A stretch of 64,000 nucleotides of DNA from Tetrahymena elliotti 4EA (taxonomy: Eukaryota; Ciliophora; Oligohymenophorea; Hymenostomatida; Tetrahymenidae): NCBI GenBank assembly GCA_000231825.2, contig JH720341.1:201766-265765 (forward strand), given 5' to 3'. How positions within the stretch are numbered: the stretch's first letter is position 1; every line of letters begins with the position of its first letter. Positions 1-12,800 of this stretch are shown piece after piece. The position numbers were made by a program, and so were the translations under genes. The notes beneath the pieces are model-generated. The model searched no databases, was not told the origin of the DNA, and was given only the letters and a program-made list of their open reading frames with translations.

Positions 1-1500
1 ATATTAATAAATTGAAAATTGTAATCTATTTTGACTACCTAATTTAAAATGCTTGATATTGAAAGTGAAAATATTTAAAAAAATTTGATTCCTATTAGTA
101 AAGAGAAAAAAATATTGTCTCTCTATATAGAGTGTGTTAATCTATGTATTTCCTAAGTGTAATATTTGATCAAAGACCTATATACTATTGAGTTATGCTT
201 TCTTGGTTATTTCATATTTGTATTATACTTTTTTAAATTTCTATTTATTGAATTTTATTAAATAAAAAATTAATCTTTTGAGTCAGTCATCATCAACCTA
301 AATTTTGATGACAACAGTATTCTTTTCGAAAAAAAATTAAAAACTTTTTTAGTCTACCGATTTATTGAAAAAATCAAAAAAAAAGTTAAGTATTATTTTA
401 TTAGAAAAAAAAGATAATTCAAATCCTTAATTATTTTAAAAACAAGATGAAAAAAAAAAGAAAAAATATAAAACTACAAATGTTGTATAACAGATAAAGT
501 TACATTCTAAATTGTCAATAAGTGAAAAATTTTTAACATACCTTAATGAAAAATTTATTTTCTTATTAATTATCTATTTACTATGAAAATTAAAAAAAAC
601 TACAAAAGAGGCTAACTTCTGTAAAAATTTGTTAATCAAAGTTACACTTGTAAAAGATTCCAATTGGAAAAATAGGAATTGAAGAATTTATTTCGACCTT
701 AACCAAAATATTAAATTCATGAGATAAATTTCTTTGAAAAAGATATCATTAAAATTTATTAATTTTTCTCACAAGTTTTGGGGAAGATTGCATAATTTGA
801 TCTAATTTTCGAAATACCCAAAGTTTCTCAATAATATATATAATATTGCATGATAACAAACAATTGTAACAAATTTTACAAAACAACTTAGATTTTATTA
901 TCAATTTATATTAAATTGGCAAATCTTTACTTTTTAAATAGTAATGGAAAATGTTAACATTTATATTTTAAGCCTATTTAAATTAAAAAAGCTTGCATTA
1001 AATAAGTTTTACTGATAAAAAATAAACTTTTTAGACTTTCTTTCCACAAAAATAAATAGTATTCATTTTTTAACACTTTAGACATTTTCTTAATTTAATT
1101 TTTCTAGCAAAAGTAGTGAGATCGAAAGAAATTAAAATTTGTGGAAATTTTCAAAAGCTTGAAATTTGATAAGACGAATTAAAATCCTCTTAATTTATTA
1201 AAAAGGAAAAAGAAAAGTCAAATCTTTACATACAAAGCTAAAATAAACAAATGAAAATACAAATGAAAAAATCTTTAAATATTTTGAAGATCATAAAAAA
1301 AAGTAAAGATTAGAAAATTATTGATTTCTCATTTTTAATTCTTTTTAGAAACCCAAATATTGAGAAGAAAAAATATTAATTATTTTTATTTGATGGGCAA
1401 ATATTCATCTTACACCAGTTTAAAAAAATAAAAAATATGCAAATAAAATGTTTTTAGCAAATATTTATTTGAAACCAACCAAAGAAAAATTTTAATAAAT
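1..1500. other. gene-free AT-rich stretch
   Basis: I see no supportable coding region on either strand. The sequence is dominated by A/T runs, and open stretches under the TGA-only code are short with low-complexity translations. It ends where the 3' flank of the eroded PAS copy begins. A transcript entering from outside the window cannot be excluded. Confidence 0.6.
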
Positions 1501-3300
1501 ATAAATAAAAGTAATAAAAAATATATAATAGTTGTGAGGTTTGTTGGATAGAAAGCATATCAAATTAACTATTTATGAGAAAAAACAAATAATAACAAAA
1601 AAAGCTTTAAGAATTAGTTAAGTTAGGTAAATGTAAAAGAATTTAATAAATTAATTTGAGATATTTGAAACATTTTTTAATTTGATGATCATAATTTTTT
1701 TTATTTATTACAAAAGAAAAAAAATTATTTTCTATTAGAAAACTGATATTTATAATCTGAAAGTATTTTTGAGTGTTTGTTATTTGCTCTGAGAAAAAAT
1801 AACTTAGCTTTACCCACCCAAAAACCATCAAAAGAGATAATAAGGTTATTTTAGATATCAACTAAAACAAAATTAAAACTAATGCTTAATAAATGTGTGA
1901 AGAATGACTGTAGCAGCTCATTAAAAATCTTTAGCTATGGATGATTTAGTAAATATTAAAATCTTTTGAAGTTTTTTGGAATAGTTAATCATCATTTATT
2001 AAGTCTTGATTAGTTATATATGTAATCAATATATTAAATTCTGAAATAAATTAACAGTGGTCTAAATAAATTTCTTTCAATAGATTTGTGTATTATATTT
2101 CTTAGCATTATTCTAAAACTTCTTTTTCAAGGTTTTTTTAGTACTCAGGAAAATCTTTAATTTTGTTGGAAAGTATTTTTTTTAAATAAAAGTTCAATGA
2201 ATTCATCATATTTTTTTATCATAGCCTTAATTATTTAAAAAACTGATTAAAATAAAATACAAAAACTATTGAAATTATTATTATCTGATTTCTGATTCAT
2301 TTGATAGCTTTTTTAAATCACTTAATCCTTCTTTTGAGCCTTTCACAGCTTATTCAAGATAGTCATAAAATAAAGCTCTATCCATATTGAATTCATTTGA
2401 GTAAGTTTGAAGTCTAAGCAAAAGTAGCTTATGTTTATCAGCTTAATTGCTTAAAAATTAAAATTTTTGGAACAAATCTAAGATTTTAATAAAAAAAATA
2501 GAATTAAATTTTAAGTAAAATGAATTAAAACTCAGAGTATTTTTTTTAAATTACAAACTGTGTTTATGGCTGTTACTTAAACATCAAAGTTATTTGGTTG
2601 TTTAATAAAGCTAATATTGGTATGATAGTGACCATTATAAAAATTATAAAAAGAATGAACCTAATTTTTAAATTGAATTTAGGTAGCTTAGAGACTGTGC
2701 TCATAGATATCTTATTTGCTAATACAATTGATAAAATCTGAGTAAGATCATTTTTAAAAATATTAGCTTAGTTTACTCTGTTATCATTAATTTTTAAATA
2801 AAATTATAATAAGCGTTTTGATATTTGTTTTAGCTTCATCTATTATCTTTTGCCTTCTCTCTTATGTCATTTGAAATAAATTTAGAGGATTGTCTCTGTC
2901 TTAAATTTCAAGAATATTTGAGTATTTAATAATATAAAATACAAAATTTTAATAATGGATCTTGATCAGACTTGTTTGTGTTGATTTTTTCAATAGACAA
3001 AACATTGCAGGATAAGGAGTAAAATAATGATTAAGAAGCAGCTTATTCCTCTTTAATTAACTATTTTGATAACTTAAGGAAATTTAATTTTTGTTCATAA
3101 TAATTTAAGCCCCTAGATTTAGCTAGAGTATGAACTAGATTTTTTGTTGACTGAGCTTCCATAAAATTTATTTTAAATTATTTTTATCAATTTTAACATA
3201 TTTTTTTTAGATTCAAGATTTTTAATTCATTAGTGTAATTCTAAAGTGAACTTATATCTATTTTAATACTTTTGCCTAAAGGTGTTAAATATTAGTATTT
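1500..3300. repeat. duplication unit 1 (partial copy)
   Basis: Unit 1 of a direct tandem duplication, matching 3390-6190 in order and orientation. Similarity includes the 3' flank just outside the coding end (for example the shared gttgt...gaaaaaa...gagatattt segments), so the copying event covered more than the coding sequence. Confidence 0.75.
1643..3300 (-). pseudogene. eroded 3' copy of the neighbouring PAS/multi-membrane gene
   Basis: This is a shortened, frame-broken duplicate of the C-terminal half of the gene at 3547-9262. Its last exon is intact and gives a membrane segment ending in a soluble tail (MVFGWVKLSYFFSEQ region), almost identical to the parent. Upstream, matching blocks such as QERRQKIIDEAK survive. 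Relative to the parent it lacks three internal pieces, matching about 5701-6120, 4987-5282 and 4618-4877. The 4987-5282 loss is 296 bp, so the following block is out of frame. Shifts are also seen in an A run near 2217 and near 3205. No PAS domain or N-terminal membrane region remains and there is no plausible start. It may be transcribed but should not give the full protein. A pseudogene call is an inference from several independent frame breaks. Confidence 0.82.
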
Positions 3301-3389
3301 GGTAAGCTTGAAAATATTAAAAAATTTTTGAATAAAATGTTTATTAAAAAATTATTTTTTCAATTAAAAAGTAAATATTAAAAAAATTA

Positions 3390-6190
3390 ATTAATAGCAT
3401 ATTTTGTTGTTTTTTTGTTGATGGAAGAAGTATTCTGATTACTATTTACAAGAAAAAATAAATAAAAAAAAGTTTTTAGAATTTTTTAAAGAAGAAATAT
3501 GTAAATGAATGATAAAATTAAATTGAGATATTTTTGAATTTTATGTTCATAACTTTCTATTTTTTCTCACAAAGGAAATAATATAATTATTTTCTATTAA
3601 TAAACTGATATTTATAATCTATAAGTACTTTTGAGTATTTATTATTTGCTCAGAGAAAAAATAACTTAACTTTATCCATCCAAAAATCATCAAAAGAGAA
3701 AGTAAGGCTATTTAAGATACCAAGAATACAATTTGCTAAAGTAAAATTAATTCATATTTATCCTTATACTAAATTTTAATGAATGTATGAAACATTTATG
3801 TAGAACTTATTAAGCATCTTTAGCTATGGGTGATTTAGTAAATATCAAAATCTTTAGAAGCTTGTTTGAGTAGTTAATCATCAGTTATTTAATCTTAATT
3901 GGTTAAATATGTTACCAATATATTAAATTCAGAAAGAAATTAATTGTAGTCTAAGTAAAGTCCTCTAGATAGATTTGTGTGTTATATTTCTGAGCATTAT
4001 TCTAAAACCCCCTCTTCAAGATCTGTTTAGTACTAAAGAAAATCATTAATTTGTTAGAAAGTATTTATTTTTAGCAGAGGATCTATGAATTCATCATATT
4101 TTTTTTCATCATAGCTTTAATTATTTTAAAAAAATGTTGAAAATTAAATAAAAAAACAATTTAAATAAATACTATTATCTAATTTCTGATTCATTTGATA
4201 AAATTGATAAATCACTTAATCCTTCTTTTGAGCCTTTTACAGCTTATTAGAGATAGTCTAAAAATAAATTTCTATCAATATTGAATTCGTTTGGGTAAAG
4301 TTTCAAGGCTAAGCAAAAGTAACTTATGCTCATTAGCTAAGTTGCTTAAAATTAAAATTTGTGGAGCAAATCTAAGATTTTAATAAATAATAATTAAGCT
4401 TTTGTAAACTGATAATTAAAACAATAATTAAGTTAAAAATTTTTTTAAAAATTACAAACTGTATTAATAGTAGCAATTTAAACCTCAAAGAAATGTAGTG
4501 TGTTTAATAAAGCTACTATTGGTATAATAGTGACTACTATAAAAATTATAAAAAGAATGATGTTAATTTTTATATTGCATTTAGGTAGCTTAGAAACTGT
4601 ACTGATTGATATCCTATTAGATTAGTTTTACTAATAAAATTTAGAATAATTGATTTTAAGATTTTCATTTGAGGAGATTAGGGATTTCGAGATATCAAAA
4701 TTACTTTTTATCTATTTATTTGATGTTTAAATTTAGCTTAAATAATGATGAAGTTTACTACTCATTTATGATAACTAATTAGTGCTAAATGTTCCAAATA
4801 AAAATAAAGCTTCATCTCTTTTATTTTATATAAAAGCGTATAGAGGATTGATTATAAAAATGCATAAACTCATTATTGCTAATACAATAGATATAATTGT
4901 AGTAAGATAATTTTTCACACTATTAGTTTAGCTAACTCCACTATCATTAATTTCTTAATAAAATCCCTACAGACGTTTTGATATTTCAAAAGAATTAACA
5001 ATATGATAATATTCTATGAAAGGTGCAGGTAATTAATGAATATATCGAAAAGCATTGCTTTGTGAATAAAGAATAGCATTTTATATTGAAATTTTTAATT
5101 TAAAATCTTAAATTGTAGTTTATATTGAAGAAACTTCTTTAAGTTTGTCTAGGGGATATAAGTACTCAATTGTATAATCAACTTAATTTGATCTGAGAAT
5201 CTCAAATAAATCTAATTATGAATCTGCTCCAGTCATATCTGATAGCATCTGATAGATTTCTTGAAAATAAGCTAATCTTACAGTTTTAGCTTCATCTATT
5301 ATCTTTTACCTTCTCTCTTATGTCACTTGAAATACATTTGAAGGTGTGTCTCTGTCATAAATGTGAATAATATTCATGTATTTAATAATATCAAATACAA
5401 AATTTTAATAATCAACTAAGAATGGAAAATTGTCTTAATCAGTTTTATTTATGTTGATTTTTTCAACAGACAAAACATATTACAGGATAAGGAGTAAAAT
5501 AATAATTAAGAAGCAGCTTATTCCTATGTAATTGATTATTTTGATAACAGAAGGAAATCTATTTTTTGTTAATAATGATTTAAGGACATTAATTTAGCTT
5601 GAGGATGCGCTAGATTTTGAGTTTGTTGATTAAACTTCCATAAAATTCATTTTAAAATTATTTTTATCAATTGAAACATTTTTTTTTTTAGATTGAAGAT
5701 TTAGTTTTGTTTATTATTTGATTGTAAAATTAAACTTTCTCTTTAATAGTTTTTTATTGTACCCAATATTGTTTTGGTTAAATTAGCCATAAGATAATAG
5801 TTTATTTGAAGTTGTTTATGGCATACTTTTAATATTTATATTACTCTCACAAATCTAATTCTCTTTTGAATTACTGATTATTTATTTAGATGAGTTTAAA
5901 ATGTCTTCTTGTTCTAGTCTTTCATTTATTTCTTCTATTTATTTATTAGTTGAAGACTAGATTTTAAAATTTGAAGGTTTCTGTATTGTGGTAAATTCAT
6001 GGTTCATATGACTCTTCTATTTTTCTCTTCCTCCACTTGTAATCATTAAATTATCCTCTTCTTGCATATCAACTAAGGTAGAATGGAAGTTATTACTTTT
6101 TGGTGAGTACATTAATCCTCTTAATTCATGACTATAATTCTAATATTAATTCATATCTATTTTAATACTTCTGTCTGAGGGTATTAAAAG
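3390..6190. repeat. duplication unit 2 (parent copy)
   Basis: Parent unit of the tandem duplication, holding the C-terminal third of the intact PAS/membrane gene and its 3' flank. It is about 1 kb longer than unit 1 because unit 1 has lost three internal pieces. Confidence 0.75.
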
Positions 6191-9100
6191 CTTATTAATA
6201 TGCTCATTTTCTACATTACTACAATTTTTTCCAAATGATTCTTATTTTAAGAATTTAGAGTTATAATTTACTGCGTCTAAATCTGAATTTCTTACATTCT
6301 AAAAGCTGTTTTATCTAAGAGAAGCATCTTTATTTTTAATTAAGTTATCAAATTTCATAGAGCTTTCAATAGATATTTTGTGCTCAAGGCTGTATTTTGT
6401 ATTTTCTTCATGAGAATTTTGGCTTTAGGCTAGTTAATAGAAATTATCCTATTCAAATGGTAAGACTGCATATGATATTTTACTATCAAATGAATATTAA
6501 TCGATATCTTAAAATCCGCAAATGTAAGTAAGTTCTGATATGATTTCTCTTATACAAAATGATCCAAAAAGATCTTAATAAAACTAAAGATTTTAAGCAA
6601 TATAAGGTATAATTTGAAAAGCATCTTTAAATATGCTTAATTAATTTATTGAATTTATTTAGATTATGCTTAAATCTAAATGGTATTTGTGGTTTAAATT
6701 TTTTATCTAAAAATTTACCAAAAAGAAGTAAAAATCTTTTGATAAAATTTAGTTTTGTGTTGAGTCTTCTTTAATCTTTTACTTAGTTAATTAAAATCTT
6801 TTGTTCTTCTTTTTCCTTAGAATTGCTAAAAATTCAGTGTCTTTAGAATTTAGTTTTTCTAAATCATTAAAATCATATTGAAAATTGTAATCATTTATTG
6901 TGCTCTCCTCTTTAATACTTTTTGCTTCATCTAAAATTTATATTTTGTCTGTTTCTTTTTGAAAGTTGCAAATTTCATGATTTTTCATGAAAGGAAATAT
7001 TTGGCTTACTTTTAAGGACTGTACCATTTTTACTTTTTTAAAGAGACTTTTACTAAGATTTTTAGATATTCCATGAATATATAGACTAGGTTTACTGAAT
7101 AAAATAAATTCTTAATTCAGATATAGCTAGCTTAATTATGAGACTAATCCAAAGATACATTATTCCTCTTTAATTTAGTAATTTACTCTAACTTCCAAAG
7201 TAACTGGAAATATAAATCCTTGTGCATTTTGAGCAAATAATAATAAAGAAGAATGGCTATCAATGTTTGTTTTAAATATGTCTTTATTCATAAAATCATT
7301 AATATATTGAAAATGATTATTTCTAAAAACTTATGGCATTAGTGTAGTTATTTCTTTATTCTGTAATTCATACTCTGGTAATTCAAACATTTATTGAATT
7401 CCAGATGTTGCTTTCTTTATTGTCCATATATTATTTTTTTCTGAATTAGCAAAAATTATGCAACTGTTTTGTTGATTACTTTTATGAGAATCTTTTTGAT
7501 TGATTTCCGATGGTTTAGTTGCTGGTATGTCATTAGAAGAGAAAGAAAGATATTCTTAGTATACATTCTACATTTCAATTAATTCTTTACTTTATCTGTT
7601 TTGTAAGTAAAGTTCTTTAAAACTCTACCTAATAACAAAAATATTATTTTGCAAAGGTTTTAGCAATTTTAAGAGTATTAAGGAATCAATTTCTTTTTCA
7701 TGAAGATAATCTAGTAAGTTTAACTTCTAAGTGATAGCTTAGGTCATCTTTTCTCTAAGTGTTACTACTTTATTTGAAAAAGAAATTTAGTCAAGTAAAT
7801 ATTTAGAAAAGGGACTAGAGGTCCCTTAAGTTCTTTCCAAAATAGTTTTCTCCTTGATAAATAATTTGTTGATTTAAGAAAGTATTTATCTTTATTTAAT
7901 TGATAAGTGATGCAATTTTTCCAATCTTTAGTTTTCGATTAAATATAAAATGTAATTTCTGTTTTTTTAGATTAGAAATATGAAATAGGTTATGAAAAAA
8001 TCTACTGACTGATTTTTTTGCTATTTTAAAAATTTTTTTAATATTTGTTAATTTAATTAATCTAAAAGCCATTCATCACTTTTAAATAAGTTCTATTCTT
8101 CTATTTCAGGGTTTTCATTTACTTAATTAAAATTTAAATTTGAGATGAGTGAAATGATTAAAATTTGCCTTTACTAAATAGTATTTAAATCTTTTGTATT
8201 CAATAAGTTTGCTCTAACTATTTGATCTAGTTGTTGCCATTCAAGATTATTATCATTAATTAAAGAAAAATAGCTCTCTATCAGGTTACTTTATTTTTTT
8301 TAGTATAATATCTAAACAAATTTATAGGCAAAGCAAAACTATGCAAGAATTGCTACAAAGCTACTACTGATTATATCAATCTAATCATTTCTAAACATAT
8401 AATTCATAGTAATAAATAGGCATGATAGTTGGCAAAAAAAGTAGAATTTATTACCAGTAGCTTGATTAAATTATCTATAAAAATAAAAGATTAACAAATC
8501 TATCAATTAATATGATATTATAAAGTAGAAACTAAATTTTTATATAACACAAGAGAGCCATAAACAAGTAAATAATATCAATTGCTAAATGATTTGGATG
8601 ATGTGATATGGTCTAGCTAAAATATCCTATTATGCTATAGAAGTGTAATTATAATCACTATCAATAAGCATAAGACCTATATTTTAAAGTTTATTTTACT
8701 AATAAGTCAAAATTATAATAAAAGTAGAATCAATGTTACCTATTAAAATAGCTAAAAAAGTGTTAACATATCCTAAGATATCTATATTTTTCTAAGATAA
8801 AGAAAAATATATTATAGGAATCTATAAAAAATACAAGTATATAGCAATTATAGATTAAGCAACAAGCTCAACAATTTTATAGATAGAATTAACATAGCCC
8901 TTTTCAGAGTTAGATAATGATGTCTTATCTTTTTAAATATACCTGAAAACAAATGTCAAAAATTTAAAAATTAAAAATATAATAATTATAGCATTAACAA
9001 TTAAGCTGATATATGATACTAAGCTGTTAAATATTTGGTTGTTTCCTAATAATAATTATAAATATCTATCTAGATTATCTAAACTACTAGGGTTTTCGCT

Positions 9101-9262
9101 TTTTTATGAAATCCTTTTGTTAAAAATCGCTACTGCAGCTAGCTAAATAGGTGAGAAAATTAAAAGTAAATATGGTAGATATTAACCTTGTTTTTTAACA
9201 TAAAACTCTTTCTACATCTTTAAAATGTAGAACATTTCGATAATGTGTTTTATGTCTTTCAT
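3547..9262 (-). CDS. TmcB-type PAS-domain multi-membrane protein (about 1885 aa)
   Basis: A giant polytopic membrane protein with a cytosolic PAS sensor domain, of the family expanded in ciliates and related to Dictyostelium tiny macrocysts TmcB. Start ATG at 9262 is the first of the frame and opens MKDIKHIIEMFYILKMQKEF. Residues about 30-400 hold several membrane segments. The PAS domain is at about 595-710, with the family signatures IFANSEKNNIWTIKKA, LMPQVFRNNH and a FPVTLEVRV strand. A polar linker follows, then membrane segments near 1242-1270, 1454-1474, 1560-1584 and 1823-1852, and the family block YDRDTPSNVFQVTQERRQK near 1300. One intron, 4115-4172 (58 nt, GT-AG), joins RQY to YDEKKYDEF; removing it leaves exactly 1886 codons. 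Ligand and signalling output are unknown. The 3' third has been copied downstream as a broken fragment. Confidence 0.9.
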
Positions 9263-9882
9263 TTTTGCTATATTAGCGAAAAATTAATTTATTTATTTAT
9301 TTTTATTATTTTTTTTTAATTAATTTTTGCCCAAAGAAGTAGAGCTTTTACTTGAAAAATAGTGTAATTAGGTTTTTATATTTAGTTATCCTTATTATCA
9401 TATTATTAGTATGCATTCTTTAAAACCCATCTTAAAATGAAATCTAGAAAACCTATAGATTACAATTTTTCAATTCAAGTTAGAAAAAGCATTTCCTTCT
9501 CACTAATTTTTTTTAAATATTTTGACAAGAAGGAAATTTAACTATAAATTGATTATTTTACAAATAATTAATTTGATACAATTTTTTTACTAACAAAAAC
9601 TTACTCTAAAAAATAATTGGAATCTAATAAACAAAAATAAATGGAAAAAATATTTAAAAGTTACTAAATAGTAACTGTTAAAGTAAACAATTAATATTGA
9701 ATATCCATTAAATGGGTGATTTTAAGGGTGTGTTTAGGTAACATTTAAATGAGAAATGAGTAAATTTGTTCAAAATACATGAAAATTATGTTGTTACATA
9801 TTTTATACTACAGTATTAACACAAAATTTTACTCTAATTATTCACAGAGATTAACTTTAATCAAAATAATTAACAAATAAAT
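9263..9882. other. intergenic, promoter side of the 3547-9262 gene
   Basis: AT-rich spacer between two co-oriented PAS genes. It should contain the promoter of the downstream gene and the 3' end of the upstream one. No conserved element was recognised. Confidence 0.6.
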
Positions 9883-12800
9883 TCATAATTTTGTTTTATA
9901 TTTTTTAAGGAATGATAAAACATAAGAATTTTGACTAAGTGTGTCAATATTAAATATTTAAAAATAGCTGAATGTTTGATTTATCTGGTGAGTAAAATCG
10001 GAAATTAAATAAAGCCATGAAAATATCATTGAGGAAATTAAAAAAGATATTTGAAGGATAATTAATATCTTTTTTAAATTTTAAACAATTGCAAAATAAT
10101 TTGAATAGCTCATCAATATAAACTGCTCAAGAGCGTCAGCAGATATGGCTAGACATTTAGAAAGTATGAATGTATTATTCAAATTGAAATCTTTTTGAAG
10201 ATTAATTAATACTAGCTCTCTTTCAGATTCATTTGATTAAAAAACAAAATTATATATTTCTTCCTATAAAGAAAAAAATAATTAAAAGCCTTAGACTAGC
10301 CCTTTTTCCAGATAAACTTCTTCTATTTCTGAGCATAAATTTTAAAATTCGATTGAATTATCATAAGGAAGATACTATGGATATTATATCATCGTTTAGT
10401 AAACATTTTCTTATAAAACTGACTAAAAAAATTGAATGTCTTCATCATTGATGAAACTATTTTAAAAATGGAAGATAAAAATAAAACTAATTGAATGAAA
10501 AAATATAATTTACAAATTATTAGATTAGGCAGAGTTGATAAGCATTTATATCTTTTATTTATTTGAAGATCCTACTCTTTAAATTTCTTATATTTAGTCT
10601 CTAAATTAATTGATTTCTAAATTTTTTAAATTTGTTACAACTTTTTGATTTAAACCTAAACTATTCATAGCTTCAAGTTAAATAATATTTTTCTTGATAG
10701 TGTGGATAATATCTATTTTTTAAAAAGTTAAAATTAAATTATGATTTTAAAAATGAAAGAATATTACATCTCATTTCATATAATTGGCTCTAATATTCAA
10801 AAAATTTCGAGCTGCTTAAAAAGCTAATAAAAGGAATCAAAGTAATCCATAATAGCAAAGTTAGCATTTTTAACAATAGTTTGAAATTCCACTTGGGTAA
10901 TTAAGAATAATGTCTAACTGAGTTCCTAGCTTTTTCATTTTACTTATTTAGTTTAATATTTTATATTGAGTAATTATCTTTAAACTCACTAGCAATAGAA
11001 ATTTTTTTACTTCTAAGTGTGAATAAAATTTAGCTTTTAGATATACTATCAGTAAGATTCTATTTAAAATTTTCTAACTCATTCACAGGAAAAGTTCCAA
11101 ATAACTATAAGACTTATTGTTTCAAAGTTTGAACATAATAGTTGATAGGAAGTAAAAGAAGAATGCCTATAAATGCACATATTAATATCAAAATTAAAGT
11201 AACTAAAATTTATTAATATTCATTATCTTGATTCTATTTTTAGTTTTAATTGTCAATAGTTTTTATATCAAAAATAGTACTATCGATTTGAAGCTAATTT
11301 GCTATGAATTCATATTCTCTAAATTAATTTTAAACACCATATTAAAACACTCCAAGCTAAGAGTGCATTAAAGAATAGAGTAAAGTAGAAGAAAATGATC
11401 TTTAAAAAATATTTTTATTATCTGATGATTGGATTTAAAATTAGCTGAAAAATCGGTTTGTTTCAATTATTTTGATCTTTGCATCTTACAAAATTTTAAA
11501 TTACTCAACTTAGCTTCCTTTTTCTTATAAAAGCTGTAGTTACTGATTAATAAATTAAGTTTGGTGAACTTTACTTAAATTTATATAATTTAATATGAAG
11601 TCAGTATTGTGTATTTTCCAGCTTGATGATTTATTTAAATTTAATTAGTTGATAAAACATTCGACTTCTGTATTACCAATAATTTAAAAGTTGGCTTCAG
11701 AATATTAAAATTCAAAATTCATATATTACCAGTTTTTATAGCTTTTATCTAAATAAAAAGTTGAATTCAGATATTAAAAGAGAGAGAGAGAGAAAGTAAT
11801 TAAAAAGAAAATAAATCCTATGATTGAGATTACCAAATTAAATTTTGAGTTTTTTTAAATTTCTGAAAAATAACTATATTTTTTTTTGTCTATTTTTAAT
11901 GTGAATTTACAAATACAATTTTTCTCTTTATTTTTATTAACAGTAGGCTCAAGATTTATGCTTTGTGAATCAGCTTATTGGAAAAACTTTTGCTAGTTTT
12001 AAGATTGTTGTTATTATTGGTTATTTTAATTTTTATTCATAGATTGCTTCTATAAAGACTCAGAGTATCTCCTTTTTGTGATATCTTAGAATAAACCATG
12101 AGAGGAATTCCCTTGAGGATACTTCATTTCAATGCTACTTTACATGTTCTGCATTTATTTATCTTAAATTCCATTTAAGCTAGCAATTTTAGTTGAAGCT
12201 ATCGCTTCAGCTGAGAAAATACTTTTTGGGTATATCTCAAATTACTTATCATCATTTGCATTAGTCATCACTTGAGTAGTAACTGTAAGTCTTGGTGTAT
12301 TATAAAATTCTGTTTACCCTCTTTCTCTTTGAGTTATATTTTTAAGTAGCCTTTCTTAGCTTATAAAACAAGTTAAATCTTCATCTGCGATTTTTATCAA
12401 ACTTTCCTTTTTTTAGTATTCTTAAAGGTTATCTAGTTAAATTGAAGATATATTTCTAGCTCTGATCTTTGAGTTTTCAATTGAAGACATGAAAGGTGAT
12501 TCTTTAATACAATTTTATTTAGGAGTATCAAAAGGAACAATAGTTCTCGAAGAGCACGAATCTAACCACAGACTCTAATCTAATTAAAGGGCTTGGCAAT
12601 TATGATGCAATTGGCTCATAAGTTCATCTAATTTAAGCTTACCAATAGAGTTTTCATAAAAATTATGATTCTCTAGAATAAAGGTAAGGATTTAGTAAGA
12701 ATTTTTTTTCACAGAGAGCTTTATGACTGAATTAATTTGAATAATTTCGATATTTTTGTTGTATTTGTGCTCTGTTTTTATTACTTTCAGTTGAATTTAA

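Noticed and set aside
1465..1485. aaaccaacc, resembling the core of the Tetrahymena chromosome breakage sequence
   Set aside because: Flanking bases do not match the 15-base consensus as I know it, and the true element is removed from macronuclear DNA; similar ccaacc strings at 30865 and 42330 (reverse) are equally partial.
5281..5460. Apparent TGA interruption of the PAS gene
   Set aside because: This came from reading the wrong frame; in the correct frame the block DYQNFVFDIIKYMNIIHIYD reads through without stop.
10233..10451. 72-codon plus-strand open frame
   Set aside because: Lies antisense inside the PAS gene at 9883-15360, whose minus-strand frame gives family-matching protein here.
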